This document shows positions 55,198 through 64,000 of a stretch of 64,000 nt of DNA, piece by piece. The stretch lies in assembly GCA_022828445.1 (NCBI GenBank), contig JAIZZJ010000003.1, positions 372,001 through 436,000 on the forward strand, given 5' to 3'. Both the position numbers and the translations under genes were made by a program. Below the pieces are notes generated by a model. It was not told the DNA's origin, did not search any database, and worked only from the letters and a program-made list of their open reading frames with translations. Origin of the DNA: Graphiopsis chlorocephala. Its lineage: Eukaryota; Ascomycota; Dothideomycetes; Cladosporiales; Cladosporiaceae. Every line of letters starts with the position of its first letter. Position 1 is the first letter of the stretch.

Positions 55198-56772
55198 ATG
55201 AAAGACTTTTCACCTTCCCGAAACTCGTCTCTTCGAGTCTTCTTTGCGAGGCAGATACAGCAGTTGATTGCTCTATGCATCATCTGCGGTGTTCTCTTCG
55301 TCTCGCTTCACACTTTCACAAAACAGCCTCCCCGGCTACTCTTACAGTCTGACCAATTCCCGAAGAAAATTTGGCAATCTTGGAAGGTTGATCCCACCAG
55401 ATTCGAGCACAGAGACAACGAGCGAGCAAGAACATGGACAGTGAAGAATCCCAGTCACCGATACGAGGTGCTGACAGATGACAATGCCGATAACTATGTC
55501 ACACATCATTACGGTCCATTGGGTCTCAATCGGCCTGACATTGTTCATGTCTACCAGTCGCTGAATGCGAAGATCATCAAATCCGATATTTTACGATACC
55601 TTATCATGTATGTCGAAGGCGGAGTCTACGCAGACATTGATGTGGAAGCCATCAGACCCATTAAGAAGTTCATTCCAAAAGCGTTCGACGAAGCCAACAT
55701 TGACATGGTCATCGGCATCGAAGTGGATGAGCCTGACTTCGCCTTTCACCCGGTCCTTGGATCGAAGGCACAGTCCTTCTGCCAATGGACATTCATGTGC
55801 AAGCCAAGACTTCCGGTCATGCTGAGATTGATCGAAAACATCATGATCTGGCTCCATGAGCTTTCATTGAAGCAGGGAAAGCCGATTTCTGAGCTCTATC
55901 TCGACTTCAATGAGGTCTTGAGTGGAACTGGTCCTTCGGCTTTCACTGCTGCGATCCTCGCCGAGATGTCAAAGACTGTCGGCGAGCCTGTGCTCTGGGA
56001 TCAGTTCTCCGGGCTGACTGAGGGCAAGCTCGTGGGAGGCGTGCTGGTCCTGACAGTTGAAGCCTTCGCTGCCGGAACTGGCCATTCCGACTCCGGAAAT
56101 CATGGAGGCAAAGGTGCTATGGTGAAGCACCACTTCCATGCGTCGTCATGGCCAACGAATCACCCTCGCTTCAAGCATCCTGTCTACGGCGAGGTGGAAA
56201 AGTGCAATTGGAACATGGAGTGCGTCAAGCTTTGGGATGCCAACACCGCGTTTTTTGATGCTCTTCCTGAGGAGGAACGACTCAAGATCATCAGCATTAA
56301 AGAGAAGAAGGATGCGAAGAAAGCTGAGCTTGCTGCCGGTCCCCCCATGGTTCCAGCAGACCAAATTCCGCTGGGGGTCGGGCCCATCGATGTCCCGGCA
56401 GAAGATGGCAGCAAACAAGCCGAGTCGGGACCCGAACCCATGCCAGGCATGCCAGCACAGTTTGGGGGTGAGGCTACCTACAGCCCAAACGAAATTGGTG
56501 ATGAGCGAGCCGAGAGTGAGCCAATGCCGCCAATTGACCAGAAGGCTCTGGACTTGCAACAAGAGCAGTGGGCGGAGCAAAGTGCGGACTCTGTCAATAC
56601 ACAGTCAGAAGAGGCGATGGGAGACGCATCACCGGAGCTGGCGCCTGTGTCTGGACCTAGAGATCACTCCGCTGCTTTCGATGGTTCTATTGCACAGGTA
56701 CTAGAGGCTCGGGGAACAGAACCCGCAGCAGCACCCCTCGAAGAAGGCTTAACCCCGGGCCTTGCTTTGTGA
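55198..56772 (+). CDS. GT32 (Och1-like, DXD sugar-binding) glycosyltransferase
   Basis: Type II Golgi membrane glycosyltransferase of 524 residues, single exon. A short cytosolic tail precedes one transmembrane helix at about residues 20-40 (LIALCIICGVLFVSLHTF). The catalytic domain has FPKKIWQSWK, a SDILRYLIMYVEGGVYADID block with the metal-binding Asp146-x-Asp148, and a later LSGTGPSAFT motif, all typical of GT32. The last 150 residues are a low-complexity Pro/Glu-rich tail not needed for catalysis and absent from yeast Och1. Initiating alpha-1,6-mannosyltransferase activity is one option, but GT32 also includes inositolphosphoceramide mannosyltransferases and others. Confidence 0.92.
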   Translation: MKDFSPSRNSSLRVFFARQIQQLIALCIICGVLFVSLHTFTKQPPRLLLQSDQFPKKIWQSWKVDPTRFEHRDNERARTWTVKNPSHRYEVLTDDNADNYVTHHYGPLGLNRPDIVHVYQSLNAKIIKSDILRYLIMYVEGGVYADIDVEAIRPIKKFIPKAFDEANIDMVIGIEVDEPDFAFHPVLGSKAQSFCQWTFMCKPRLPVMLRLIENIMIWLHELSLKQGKPISELYLDFNEVLSGTGPSAFTAAILAEMSKTVGEPVLWDQFSGLTEGKLVGGVLVLTVEAFAAGTGHSDSGNHGGKGAMVKHHFHASSWPTNHPRFKHPVYGEVEKCNWNMECVKLWDANTAFFDALPEEERLKIISIKEKKDAKKAELAAGPPMVPADQIPLGVGPIDVPAEDGSKQAESGPEPMPGMPAQFGGEATYSPNEIGDERAESEPMPPIDQKALDLQQEQWAEQSADSVNTQSEEAMGDASPELAPVSGPRDHSAAFDGSIAQVLEARGTEPAAAPLEEGLTPGLAL

Positions 56773-57808
56773 TGCTCATTGTACTGTAAGCTAGATGCCT
56801 GTTCCTAGGAAACTGCGAGTTTAAATACGCCATAGTTATTGAATGTTGCTGTACTTACCATGGCGCCACTTGCATTTAGTGCTGTAGTATAAATTAGTTG
56901 ACTGCACATCAAGGTTCCACCAGCCCTTCTATAGCTTCTGCGGCAGATCGCTCGGGGCGTGACGTTGCGTATGCCCGGTACACTGCATGCAGGAACATGC
57001 ATTGCCTTGCATTAGCCTCTAAAACGGCCCGTTGTCTCAGAGCTTGACCACGGTCTTGGGACATAATCGTGCACTCAACTCCGAGGACGCGTCACATGTG
57101 GCTTGAACTTCCCCTTCCCTTCTCCATTCTTGCGGCTAAATCCGATCTGGCGAGACCCGAGGATATGTATACGTTTGTACCTGCATCTCACAAGGTATCA
57201 GTGGTGATGGTGAAATCTTTAAGCTTCAGGGCGTCCGTATTTGTCAAGACTTGTTACTAGAATCACTACTGATGAGAATAAGCGAACGGCAAAGCATAAC
57301 GTTGCTTCCTTTTAATCCGATGGAACTCAATGCGCCGTTGTGGCGAGCCGCTTTTAAGGTTGATGTACAGTCGAAGACCGACTATCGCATATATACATAT
57401 CTGCACACTGCAGTATTTACGGCCCGATCAATCGCCGCACCGTTTAGACGGAGTTGGTAAAAAAAGGCAGACACCCATGTGTTTGCTAGTGCACATGCCG
57501 TAGGTTTATGGTTACAGGCATCAGCAATACGAACAGTGCGTGACCCGAAGATCGCGTAATTTAGTTTTTGCTCACTCAGAAGATGTGTGATGGCCTAGAT
57601 TATCGTAGTTGTGAACCATATCGGTCGAGCTACTCCATCGTGGTAGATCAGCTTGTTCATAGGCTGAGTACTGATCGATTCTTCCGAGTCGATTATGTCT
57701 GACACTCGGCATTGTTTCAATAACCAACGAGAATAAGCGCTTCGGGTGAAGTGTAGTTGCACAACAATCATCGTTGTCTGTCTTCAAGACTAGCACACGA
57801 TATATACA
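56773..57808. other. convergent 3' regions, no gene seen
   Basis: About 1 kb between the ends of two convergent genes. Only short unsupported frames. Confidence 0.5.
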
Positions 57809-59560
57809 CTATGAACAATAGCCTAGATCTTGGAACAGATCTTCAGCCAATACATCCATTATTCCTGCACGGGTGTCTTCGATGCCGAATCCCAGGAACA
57901 AAGGGTCGTCAAGATAACCGTGATACTTCTGTCCGTGAGTCTTCCAACTCACGCTCGTGACGTAGAACATCTCGGTGTGATTGGGAGGAATTCCTTTGTT
58001 GGGGTCGTTCTCGTACAGTATTGCGTGAGTGTCTTTGGTCAGCGTCGTTCGTCCGTGTATCCACAAGGGTCGCTGAGAAATCGCATGAATTGCGAAGGGT
58101 GCGGTCTGCTGGAACATCATGACATAGGGCTCGTAGATTCCGTGCCAATCGTGGAACGACTTGTGGTGGAATATGGTGAAGATGAATGTATTTGTCGCAT
58201 CAGGGACACATCCAGGGTCTTTGCGTCTACACATTGTAATGCTGAGAGAATTAGATGCCTGATGGATCGACTCTTCTGTAGGCGCCAGAGTCGGCATGTA
58301 TGTTGTGAGACACATGTTGTCCTTGTTTGCAGACACGAGCGCGAGATCTGGACCGACGGCGCCGTCGTAAGAGAGCTGTGCGAAGACTCTTTGAGGATAG
58401 ATGTCGTGATGCACGTAGGCTTTGCCATCATTATCCCAGAAGAGGAAGAAATTCTTTTCGATGGGTTTGATCGGAAGCGGCCGCTGAATCTCAGTGGCGT
58501 GCGTGAACAGTTTCGGAAGTACGTCTCTCTCGTGCTCATAGTCTTGGAGCAGCATGCGAACGTCTTCGAGCCAGATACCAAGGCATGTGTAGGCTGATTG
58601 GGAGCCGTAGACGATGTATGGCGCGTCGGGTCCCAAGAACATCCTTGCATCGCGAGGTCCGGGGCGGAAGTTGAAATAGGCAAGTTCACCTTCGCACACA
58701 CCGTTGATGGAGGGATCAACGGGTAGGACGGTCGGTTCGGCTGTGCATATCATGACTCCGTTAATGATACCAGCGGTGCAAGTCAACTGCTCCGAATATT
58801 TGCTTTCCTGTCCGCTCTGCTCATGCTGTCCAACAATGATCCACAAATCATGATCAGTCGGATGGGGGATGATGTTGGGGTTATAAATGGCGGCACCCCC
58901 GGTAAAAACGGGGATATATTTGCGGTCTGCTGTAGACAGCGAGAACAACTCCCGATAGTCGATCCCATCGGGAAGAGACGAGTAGCCTTCATCGTCGTCG
59001 TCGTCGTTTTCGTCGTCCGCGGATCCCTCTCTGTCGTCATTGGAAGTGCTGCTGTGCTCATGCTCGGCCTCCAACAAAGGCTCGGCTTCAAGGACGTCGT
59101 CACCATGTTTTTGAGCACCTGGAGCGTCCTCGTCGGCACGGAAGTCCTCCGCGTATAGTGAGTCGAGGATTCGATAACCTTCTTCGTCGTGCGTGGACGC
59201 GAAGTCAGCATCTACCTTGTCGTCGTCGTCAAGACTTTGAGGCCTTGAGATTTCCAGTGGTGCTTGTTCCACGACTCTTCGATTCGAGACATGGCCCGGA
59301 AGCGAGCTGACTGCAGAGCTAATAGTCAATATTTTGGAGAAAAAATATACCAGGCATCCGAGGCTGATGAACACAGCACTCAAAGCAGTACGCTTGGCCG
59401 AATGTGAACGATTCAGCAACATGACTGATGAACAAGATGTGTGTCTGCTGGCTCTGAGAACGAATGGCAGAGATGTAATGATGTGCAAAGGGAGCACGCT
59501 GGATCTCTGTGATGTAAAGAGCGCTCCGTTCGAGCTGGTAGCCTGATACGCACAGTCCAT
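57809..59560 (-). CDS. type II membrane protein with lumenal beta-propeller-like domain
   Basis: Single-exon protein of 583 residues. One transmembrane helix lies at about 59-80; a second in-frame ATG at 59422 (MLLNRSHSAKR) would give a classical type II protein with a 12-residue basic tail, and is a likely alternative start. A highly acidic linker (Asp/Glu runs, residues 105-200) follows. The lumenal domain has repeated beta blocks (NPNIIPHPTDHDLWIIVG, GPRDARMFLGPDAPYIVYG, KNFFLFWDNDGKAYVHHD) that resemble five-bladed propellers such as GH130 or the fungal beta-mannosyltransferase-like proteins. That resemblance is my reading, not a match to a named motif. Tail to tail with the GT32 gene. 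Confidence 0.8.
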   Translation of the reverse strand: MDCAYQATSSNGALFTSQRSSVLPLHIITSLPFVLRASRHTSCSSVMLLNRSHSAKRTALSAVFISLGCLVYFFSKILTISSAVSSLPGHVSNRRVVEQAPLEISRPQSLDDDDKVDADFASTHDEEGYRILDSLYAEDFRADEDAPGAQKHGDDVLEAEPLLEAEHEHSSTSNDDREGSADDENDDDDDEGYSSLPDGIDYRELFSLSTADRKYIPVFTGGAAIYNPNIIPHPTDHDLWIIVGQHEQSGQESKYSEQLTCTAGIINGVMICTAEPTVLPVDPSINGVCEGELAYFNFRPGPRDARMFLGPDAPYIVYGSQSAYTCLGIWLEDVRMLLQDYEHERDVLPKLFTHATEIQRPLPIKPIEKNFFLFWDNDGKAYVHHDIYPQRVFAQLSYDGAVGPDLALVSANKDNMCLTTYMPTLAPTEESIHQASNSLSITMCRRKDPGCVPDATNTFIFTIFHHKSFHDWHGIYEPYVMMFQQTAPFAIHAISQRPLWIHGRTTLTKDTHAILYENDPNKGIPPNHTEMFYVTSVSWKTHGQKYHGYLDDPLFLGFGIEDTRAGIMDVLAEDLFQDLGYCS

Positions 59561-60081
59561 TCGTACACTTTCTTCAGAAGCTCATGAGCTTGTGTCGTCC
59601 GTTGCATCTTGCCGGCCACGCGGACGCCACACTTCCGGTTCAACTAAGACATGCGCCGCTAACAACGGCATCGTTTAAGCTTTGCGGTAACACAGTACCC
59701 CGGTTCGCAGTACAATATAAGGTTGGCAAGCCTGAACGTTAATTTGCTGCAAGATATGTTCCAGGTACATGCTCCACTGTGAACATCTGTTTCCCCGCCG
59801 TTAAACGACTACTGAGAACCGTGGCTGCGGTGGCGAGCTGAAGACAAAGTTTAATCGATTGGGCATAGCTCAGACGGCATGAATGTGGATGCTCCAAAGG
59901 TATCAAAGATTAACATGATCTTGCAGCAAGGATCAAGGTTTGCACATGCAAGCAGTCGAGCAATCGACAGCTTCATCAATTCGGCATCTGTAGTCTCTGA
60001 ACTCCCGAGGCTTTGCCACTGACTCGTTCAAAGTGAATTCTCTCGGTGATAGGCTTTTGATACATTTTGCTGCATTGGTGA
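59561..60081. other. spacer between two co-oriented genes
   Basis: 521 bp containing the promoter of the propeller-like gene and the 3' region of the DUF4185-like gene. No gene seen. Confidence 0.5.
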
Positions 60082-61338
60082 TCAATAGTGGAACGTAACC
60101 TTGAACATATCCAGAGGTCCATTAGGGCCCTGGGAGAAGTACAGCTCGTTTTCTTTGCCACGTGATGACCATTGCGGATGTGCGTCCACACCATAGCCCA
60201 GCCAACCACTGTCACTGAGGAGTTTGAAACCACCAGTCCACGGGCCCCAAGGATTGTCGGCGAGGTAGAAAAAGGTGAAGTTCAGATACAGATTGCACAT
60301 CAGCATGTACTTGGAGAAGTACTCGCTCCAGGTCACGCTACCATATTGGGTACACGTGAATCGACCGGTCGTTTCTGAGGTACGCATGCCGTAGGTACCA
60401 GCATTATTCGCATCAGGTATGCCGGCGGCCCACTCAGCACTTGTTGTAGAATCGGGAGGAAAAGCGAGATATTCGTACTCTCTCGCATCAAAGGCAGCTT
60501 CGCCGGCTTTGACCCGACCTACCAAGATGTTTCCAAACGGGCCTTGCTGGTTGTAGTTGTAGATGTATCCTCCAGCATTTAGAATCGCTAGAAGTCCTAG
60601 TTGCACAGACTCTGGTCCTGTGAGTAGAGGCCCGACTCTTTGGGCAATGGGTTTTGTGGGGCCAAGCGTCACAGCGACTACACCAGCACCTTGATCAACA
60701 TGGGAGCCATCAGGGGCTCCTCGTGTGATCTCCCAGACATAGGCAATCCCAGTGGTCTCGTTGATTGGGACTATGTTCGAAGTGTCCATACCATAGATGG
60801 TTTGGGGCGACACTGGCTTTGGGTCTCCTAGCCACGGCAAGGCGAACGCGTAGTCTGAGATCACCGAATATGCAGAGGCGTCGATGACTGAGACGTGGCG
60901 AGTGCCATAAAAGGCAGGCCCCATATCGAAGCCGCAGATCGTAGGATCTGAGTCGCATTGCATGTCGCCGCAGTTCCATATGTCTTTGCCAGCGAGCGAG
61001 CTCGAGCGACATTTGTCTCCGCCGAGTCCCTCCTTGCCCATCGGACCAGTGAACTTGATTTCACCGACATAATCGATGTGCCACTTGGTGCCATTGTCTT
61101 GCAAGAAGTTCTCAGGTGTGGGTAGATCGGTGCTAGCCTTGCGTGCTTTGGGTGTCGTGTGGACGATCGGGACGATGATTATGACCAGCAAAATGAGAAG
61201 TAAAAGTGCCAGGCAGACCGTGACAATACAGCCATGAGTGAAGCGAGAAGGATTGAAGCTTCGAGGGTAGCACGAACGTATGAGGTTCGACGGAAACTTG
61301 TAGCAGGCTCGAACACCGGTAGTATGACTTGAAGGCAT
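60082..61338 (-). CDS. type II membrane protein with DUF4185-like domain
   Basis: Single-exon protein of 418 residues. A basic, Ser-rich cytosolic tail is followed by one strong transmembrane helix at about 38-60 (VCLALLLLILLVIIIVPIV). The extracellular or lumenal part contains conserved-looking blocks (GGDKCRSSSLAGKDIWNCGD, GPESVQLGLLAILNAGGYIY, YMLMCNLYLNFTFFYLADN, WGPWTGG) that fit the DUF4185 family, a glycosidase-like propeller of unknown activity. Four cysteines cluster near residues 95-125. Its arrangement parallels the preceding gene (short tail, one helix, beta-rich domain), and the two are co-oriented 521 bp apart. Confidence 0.82.
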   Translation of the reverse strand: MPSSHTTGVRACYKFPSNLIRSCYPRSFNPSRFTHGCIVTVCLALLLLILLVIIIVPIVHTTPKARKASTDLPTPENFLQDNGTKWHIDYVGEIKFTGPMGKEGLGGDKCRSSSLAGKDIWNCGDMQCDSDPTICGFDMGPAFYGTRHVSVIDASAYSVISDYAFALPWLGDPKPVSPQTIYGMDTSNIVPINETTGIAYVWEITRGAPDGSHVDQGAGVVAVTLGPTKPIAQRVGPLLTGPESVQLGLLAILNAGGYIYNYNQQGPFGNILVGRVKAGEAAFDAREYEYLAFPPDSTTSAEWAAGIPDANNAGTYGMRTSETTGRFTCTQYGSVTWSEYFSKYMLMCNLYLNFTFFYLADNPWGPWTGGFKLLSDSGWLGYGVDAHPQWSSRGKENELYFSQGPNGPLDMFKVTFHY

Positions 61339-62774
61339 GATTGCTTGTGGATGCTATAGGCGGACGGACAACTTCAGACAAAATGTCGCTCCTAAGATCC
61401 TCACCCTCAACTGCCGCAAAGACCGAGTGCTCGTGCTGAGCTGGGGAGAGGGTCCCATGCTTGCATGTCGCGGGAGATGGGCTACTCAGCAGACTCGATC
61501 AGAGAGTGCTTGCCCGATCTCAAATCTGTACCTGGGCGTCAAAAGATAGTTGGAGCTGTTTCAGAGTGGGTGACTTGGTACTGGCTCATTGGCAGCCATG
61601 GATGAGGTGAAACATGATTCTCGCGGCTCAAAGCTATCTAGCACGTGGCGCTTGGGTTTGCGTGAAGAAACCTTCGTGTATACAAGTTCAATTCGGGAGA
61701 ATGTACTCCGCTCACCTTCAGCTGAATTCCGACGTGATCGCCGATACGACGCGCAACAGGAACCAAAGTATGCATTACGATCTGTATTTTGCGCATCTAT
61801 GTATGTATGGGACGCTATAAACGCGCGGTAGTCACGAGGCTCGGAAGATTATTTGGCTTCTTGTTGGGCTTTGGACCTTCTATCCGGTGGCGGAGCGCAT
61901 GCTGCGTGAATGTTGTGTTTGGAAGATTAATGCTTCATGGAAAAATCTCAACCCAAACATTCGAGTTGACGCCTTCAACGCCAATGGCGAGGTTGGTGAT
62001 TTTGCAAGGATCAGCGAGTGATTTCTCCGTGAAGTCACGACATTGTCAGCCGCAGCGACATCGGATGCTTGCTACAGGTTTGCACACTGATTTCGATTTC
62101 CAGACGTCTTTGTCTGGCTCATGGAGGATTTGAAAGCAGCCATGACCTTTAGACGATCATTATGTTGAATGACTATGCACTACGAACGATTTGTATGCGT
62201 ATCTCTGTAGCGAGGCTTTCCTGGCACGCAAGTTAATTGTTTACACCCACTGAAAGATATGTGGATTTATGCATGCATGAGCTCATCGTCAACTCGACCC
62301 CTCAATTGTCTCGCAAGGACACATATAAAGTCCACGGACATGAAAACAAACTAACATTGCACTCTTTATCAACACGGCATGTTGTCTAGAATCCGAACTA
62401 GGTATCTCTGGATGGACTGACCTTTTTCTGCGAATTCACATAGTCCAGCGACTCTCCATTTTGTCTCAGCTTGATGACCGTTCCAATCACTCACGCCGAA
62501 CACCGTAGTGCCAACTCGAGCACCGTAGGAGATACGGAGTACAACTTCCATCTACGACACCGTGTAGAGGCTGCAAAGTGAAGCCGAATATTTTGAATGA
62601 CTCAGTGGGGCGATCTTGTAATAATAATATTTCGGAAATCGGGTCATCAGCAGTACTACATTTCCATCGCCACTCTCTCCTCCTGCCGTACGTTCTCGGG
62701 ATACAGCAAGGAAATAGATCAGGCAGCAGCGTGACCACGAACCTTACCAACTTCCCGTCATCTTATCGAAATTC
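61339..62774. other. divergent spacer, no gene supported
   Basis: 1.4 kb between the DUF4185-like and M20 genes. Short frames around 61589-62133 lack features. Probably two promoters. Confidence 0.45.
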
Positions 62775-64000
62775 ATGGCCATGTCTCCAACCCAGTTCGG
62801 AAAAGAAGACCTCCTAGCTCTCATCGACGCAGATGCGGCGAAGCATATCTCTTTCCTCCAAGCCTTGATACGCACTCCTTCGCCAAACCCACCCGGCGAC
62901 ACGGCAGACGCAATCAATGTCGTCCGCAAACACTTGGACTTTGGTGGGATCTCCTTCAAGCTCATCGCCCCAATACCCGAATCTCCGAACCTGGTGAGCA
63001 TTCTGCATGGTACAGCGGATTCGCATGGAAAGAGCTCCAGCCGTAGACTCGTCCTAAACGGCCACATCGATCAATTTCCTGTCAGCGACGCCAGCGAATG
63101 GCAGCGAGATCCATACTCTGGCGATGTCGAAGATGGACATGTATATGGTCGCTCTGGAGTCGACATGAAAGCTGGAACTGCTGCGTCCATCATAGCGTTC
63201 AGCTACCTCCACAAGTTGCGCGCACATATTTCTGGGAGGTGTACGCTCGAAGTCGTTTCGGACGAAGAAGCCGGAGGCCGCTGGGGGACCAGGTATCTCC
63301 TCGAAGACGACGGAGCGGAAGAGTGGAGAGGAGATTGTGTCCTTGTGGCAGAGCCAACCAGTCTAGAGAGCGTGCGTTTTGGCGAGAAGGGTACGTTACG
63401 ACTCGACTTCAAAGTGACTGCGCCTGGCGCCCATGGAGCCTACACACATTGTAGCGAGGGCGCTATCCGCATCGCATCACGCTTCATCGAAAGACTAGTG
63501 GCTCTGGAAAAGCTTGATCTGGGCATGGACGAGAGCATTAGGAAGCACATGCAACAGCCGGATGTACGCCAGCTGGCGGACGAAATAATGTGGCCAGGAG
63601 CTTCAAATTCCATGCTGTTCCCGACCGTCAATATTGGTACCATCCAAGGAGGTACCAGTATCAATATGGTACCCTCTGAGTGCACGTTCACCGCCGACAT
63701 CCGGGTTCCTATCGGGGTTGAGACAGAAGCTGTTCGCAAGTACATCGACGATGCCGTTCAACACTTCGAAGGCGTCTCCTACTCCATCCGTGAGAATCAC
63801 TCACACGAGGCTGCTTACAGCGACCCAAAGCACGAAATGGTCGGGTTATTGCAAAACAATGCAAGAGCGTTAAGAGGGGAGATACCATTGGCTCTTTGCT
63901 CGCTTGGTGCAACAGACTGCAAGCATTTTCGGTCACATGGGATCCCTGCTTACGCTTATGGTCCGCATCCGCGTGGTATGGCAGAGAGAGATGAGAAGGT
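62775..64000 (+). CDS. M20-family metallohydrolase, truncated by the window end
   Basis: Zinc-dependent amidohydrolase or deacylase of the ArgE/DapE/ACY1/CPG2 group. The frame is open from the ATG at 62775 to the window edge (408 complete codons), with no stop and no intron apparent. Metal and catalytic residues: His97 and Asp99 in LNGHIDQFP, Asp130 in SGVDMKAGTA, Glu164-Glu165 in VVSDEEAGG, and Glu193 in LVAEPTS. The lid/dimerisation domain starts near residue 203 with GEKGTLRLDFKV. The last metal-ligand His lies beyond the edge. No signal peptide. The substrate (acetylornithine, acylated amino acids or dipeptides) cannot be fixed. A second ATG two codons in is an alternative start. Confidence 0.92.
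   Translation, partial: MAMSPTQFGKEDLLALIDADAAKHISFLQALIRTPSPNPPGDTADAINVVRKHLDFGGISFKLIAPIPESPNLVSILHGTADSHGKSSSRRLVLNGHIDQFPVSDASEWQRDPYSGDVEDGHVYGRSGVDMKAGTAASIIAFSYLHKLRAHISGRCTLEVVSDEEAGGRWGTRYLLEDDGAEEWRGDCVLVAEPTSLESVRFGEKGTLRLDFKVTAPGAHGAYTHCSEGAIRIASRFIERLVALEKLDLGMDESIRKHMQQPDVRQLADEIMWPGASNSMLFPTVNIGTIQGGTSINMVPSECTFTADIRVPIGVETEAVRKYIDDAVQHFEGVSYSIRENHSHEAAYSDPKHEMVGLLQNNARALRGEIPLALCSLGATDCKHFRSHGIPAYAYGPHPRGMAERDEK

Noticed and set aside
57830..58597. 255-codon plus-strand frame
   Set aside because: Antisense to the propeller-like membrane protein; composition looks like reversed coding sequence.

Overview
This 64 kb window comes from a filamentous ascomycete nuclear genome. 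The evidence is short GT-AG introns of about 45-200 nt with CTAAC/CTGAC-like branch sites, single-copy eukaryotic housekeeping genes (SNU13, VMA3, NFS1, RVS167, BET4), a CFEM protein, fungal ankyrin/C2H2 and DUF7580 proteins, and an intron-containing tRNA-Gly. Gene style suggests Pezizomycotina, probably Dothideomycetes; the class is inference. I joined exons by hand and checked that reading phase holds across every junction reported.

Layout. (1) 0.6-3.6 kb: a C2H2 zinc-finger regulator with a tiny first coding exon and a long first intron. (2) 5.2-16.2 kb: two secreted alpha-galactosidases of different families (GH36 and GH27) flanking the housekeeping genes SNU13 and VMA3 (divergent) and SFA1. 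(3) 16.7-27.8 kb: a small hydrophilic stress-type protein, an NmrA-like oxidoreductase, a YOX1-like homeobox protein, a flavin amine oxidase and mitochondrial cysteine desulfurase NFS1. (4) 28.3-38.3 kb: an accessory-looking block just past a tRNA-Gly(GCC) gene. It holds a gasdermin-like protein, a convergent DUF7580-subtilase 39 bp away, and a divergent 1672-residue zinc-finger/ankyrin protein. (5) 39.1-49.6 kb: RVS167, a glutathione peroxidase with a presequence-like N-terminus, an orphan 592-residue protein, BET4, an 80-bp minisatellite, and an AMA1-like APC/C activator. (6) 50.7-61.3 kb: a CFEM protein with a proline-rich repeat tail, an acyltransferase-3 membrane protein, a GT32 glycosyltransferase, and two type II membrane proteins with lumenal beta-rich domains; the last four look like a secretory-pathway glycan gene group. 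(7) 62.8 kb to the right edge: an M20 metallohydrolase cut by the window end.

The most interesting part is block 4. Its gene pair has the arrangement of the fungal programmed-cell-death pair HET-Q1/HET-Q2 (gasdermin executioner plus activating subtilisin-like protease). The protease keeps a full catalytic triad, and the putative gasdermin ends in a short acidic tail of the kind removed on activation. The large ankyrin protein shares a promoter region with the protease and could be a third, sensor-like member.
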